Assembly: GCA_036398175.1 (NCBI GenBank) | Contig: DASWHL010000137.1 | Coordinates: forward strand, 10,653-74,652 | Direction: 5' to 3' | DNA length: 64,000 nucleotides | DNA from: JAOTWJ01 sp036398175 | Lineage (GTDB): Bacteria > Gemmatimonadota > Gemmatimonadetes > Gemmatimonadales > GWC2-71-9 | Shown here: positions 63,106 through 64,000 of the stretch, piece by piece | How the letters are laid out: every line of letters begins with the position of its first letter | How positions within the stretch are numbered: the first letter of the stretch is position 1 | Made by a program: the position numbers and the translations under genes | The notes under the pieces: model-generated | Databases searched by the model: none | The model's input: only the letters and a program-made list of their open reading frames with translations | Told to the model about the DNA's origin: nothing

Positions 63106-63154
63106 GCCATCGGCTATCGGCCATCGGCTATCGGCCATCGGCATTCGGCTATCG
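63106..63154 (-). repeat. Heptamer tandem array A3 (CGANNGC on minus strand, 7 units)
   Basis: Read from 63154 on the minus strand the variable pair is TA, AT, TG, TA, TG, TA, TG. Unit 1 contains the TAG stop of the CPBP protease. A2 and A3 together form a large imperfect inverted repeat with a 24-base loop, which could also end transcription from both sides. Confidence 0.85.
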
Positions 63155-63886
63155 CACCAGCAGCGTCAACCACACATCGTACAGCGCATGCGTCCACGCG
63201 GCGATCCCGAAGCCGCGGGCCACGTAGAGTCCGGAGAGCACCAGGCCGGCTATGGCGCGGAACGTGAACGACACGACCGTGAAGACGTCGCCCATGGGGC
63301 CGATATAGTGGAAGGCGCTGAACACGAGCGCGCCCAGCACCACGGCCGCCGCCACGGCGCGAGACCGCGGCCATCCGAGCCGCAGGCCCAGGGCCAGCAG
63401 ACCTGAGACGAGCAGCACCCGGAAGAGCAGCTCCTCGTAGATCCCCGCCCCCAGCGACAGGACGAGCTGGCCCGCGAGCGGCAGGCGCACCGGATCGGCG
63501 CCCTGGGCCGCGCTCAGCATGGGGGCGAGAAGGAGAGACGTCAGCGCCGACACGACGCCGCCCAGCAGCATCGCATAGACGGCGCTCTCCGCCAGCATCA
63601 GCGCGAAGACTCCACGGTCCAGCGGGCCCGGATGGCGGCGCCGGTCGCGCCTGACGAGCCATGCGCCGATGCCCAGCAGCAGCAGGGAAAACACGGCCAC
63701 GCCGCGGCTGCCGCCAAAGGCCACGAACAGCGTCTTGAGCAGGACGTCGGCCCCGTTGCGCAGGCCCGCGTACGCGCTCTGGGTGAGCGCGAACGAGAGG
63801 CCCTCGTAGAGCAGCAGCAGGGGGAGCGCGAACAGCAGTGTGTACCGGGGTTGGCGCGCCGCCTGCCAGTAGCCGCGTGGCGTCAT
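63149..63886 (-). CDS. CPBP-family intramembrane metalloprotease
   Basis: 245 residues with about seven to eight membrane helices. The CPBP (Abi/CAAX-like) motifs are present: the EE pair in GAGIYEELLFRVLLV, the FSAFHYIG histidine and the C-terminal THALYD. The family includes prenyl-protein processing enzymes and bacteriocin-immunity proteins; the target here is unknown. The ATG at 63886 has GGAG upstream; a TTG at 63895 is the alternative. The last codons VR then CGA TAG are set by array A3 (its first unit). Confidence 0.85.
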   Translation of the reverse strand: MTPRGYWQAARQPRYTLLFALPLLLLYEGLSFALTQSAYAGLRNGADVLLKTLFVAFGGSRGVAVFSLLLLGIGAWLVRRDRRRHPGPLDRGVFALMLAESAVYAMLLGGVVSALTSLLLAPMLSAAQGADPVRLPLAGQLVLSLGAGIYEELLFRVLLVSGLLALGLRLGWPRSRAVAAAVVLGALVFSAFHYIGPMGDVFTVVSFTFRAIAGLVLSGLYVARGFGIAAWTHALYDVWLTLLVR

Positions 63887-63914
63887 GGGCTCCAAGCTAG
63901 CACATTCCGGCTCC

Positions 63915-64000
63915 GTGCTCTCCGCGTATCGTCTGGTCGCGCCGATCGTCCATCGGCTTCCCTTCCCACCCGGCGTGCTCGCCGAGAGCCTCGCGGGGCG
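63915..64000 (+). CDS. Start of an unfinished gene, possibly a KDO transferase
   Basis: From GTG at 63915 the frame is open to the window edge and reads LSAYRLVAPIVHRLPFPPGV, then LAESLAGR. The YRLVAP helix followed by a GRxxx segment resembles the N-terminus of WaaA-type 3-deoxy-manno-octulosonate transferases (lipopolysaccharide core), but 28 residues are too few to be sure. An in-frame ATG at 63885 is an alternative start but overlaps the divergent CPBP gene start. Confidence 0.4.
   Translation, partial: MLSAYRLVAPIVHRLPFPPGVLAESLAG

Noticed and set aside
62507..63154. CRISPR array
   Set aside because: The unit is 7 bp with no unique spacers and no cas genes nearby.
62507..63154. Diversity-generating retroelement (because the four-helix protein resembles Avd)
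   Set aside because: No reverse transcriptase, template or variable repeat pair is visible in the window.

Overview
The window is high-GC, gene-dense bacterial chromosome with no mobile-element genes, rRNA or tRNA that I can see. The gene set fits a Gram-negative, aerobic, heterotrophic bacterium: TonB-dependent receptor, PorV/UPF0164 barrels, many lipoproteins, an outer-membrane protease-like lipoprotein, a GWxTD protein, and a partial gene that may be a KDO transferase. The combination of GWxTD protein, carboxypeptidase-regulatory TonB receptor and PorV-like protein, with very frequent GTG/TTG starts and 4-bp stop/start overlaps, looks most like Gemmatimonadota. That assignment is inference, not a database result.

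Layout. 1-6886 (minus): a tightly coupled operon of P1 peptidase, aminotransferase, small unknown protein, O-methyltransferase, NurA-like nuclease, HerA-like ATPase and a secreted protein cut by the window edge. 7065-10032: a DEAD-box-like protein without catalytic motifs, HU, thymidine kinase, dephospho-CoA kinase. 10078-17963: gcvH, gcvP, a lipoate ligase family protein and an OppBCDF-type transporter without a binding protein. 17971-19070 (minus): RemA-like protein, coiled-coil protein, FmdB zinc ribbon. 19182-23360: lipoprotein, soluble hybrid histidine kinase, glycosyltransferase, DUF3108 protein. 23744-31545: thiO, then lipA, pdhA, pdhB, pdhC, lpd, a membrane protein and lipB, a complete pyruvate dehydrogenase plus lipoate-synthesis locus. 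31529-38506: M20 peptidase, glutamate dehydrogenase, aminopeptidase, UPF0164 barrel, M30-like metalloprotease lipoprotein. 38647-47561: dnaE, accA, ricT, metG, M23 peptidase, lipoprotein. 47701-58059 (minus): five envelope genes including a TonB receptor, a 1392-residue secreted protein with a FlgD/T9SS-like C-terminus and a PorV-like barrel. 58457-62512: GWxTD protein, beta-propeller, DsbA-like thioredoxin.

The most unusual region is 62507-63154. A four-helix-bundle gene of the 23S rRNA intervening-sequence protein family lies among three arrays of a 7-bp tandem repeat with the grammar CGANNGC (five fixed bases, two variable). Three neighbouring genes (DsbA-like, four-helix, CPBP protease) all end with CGA TAG inside the first unit of an array. 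A G-quadruplex-capable G-run directly follows the first array. A second, different heptamer array with an adjacent G-run lies at 6933-6999, upstream of the P1 peptidase, and a three-unit remnant of the first family lies at 21769-21789. I consider this heptamer-array/four-helix-bundle pairing the best candidate for an undescribed system in the window.

Genes of one pathway are grouped: GcvH and the PDH E2 are both lipoylated, and the window holds both lipoylation routes (LipB plus LipA, and an LplA-type ligase). Many promoters resemble sigma-70 sites (TTGNNN, about 17 bp, TANNNT), several of them divergent.
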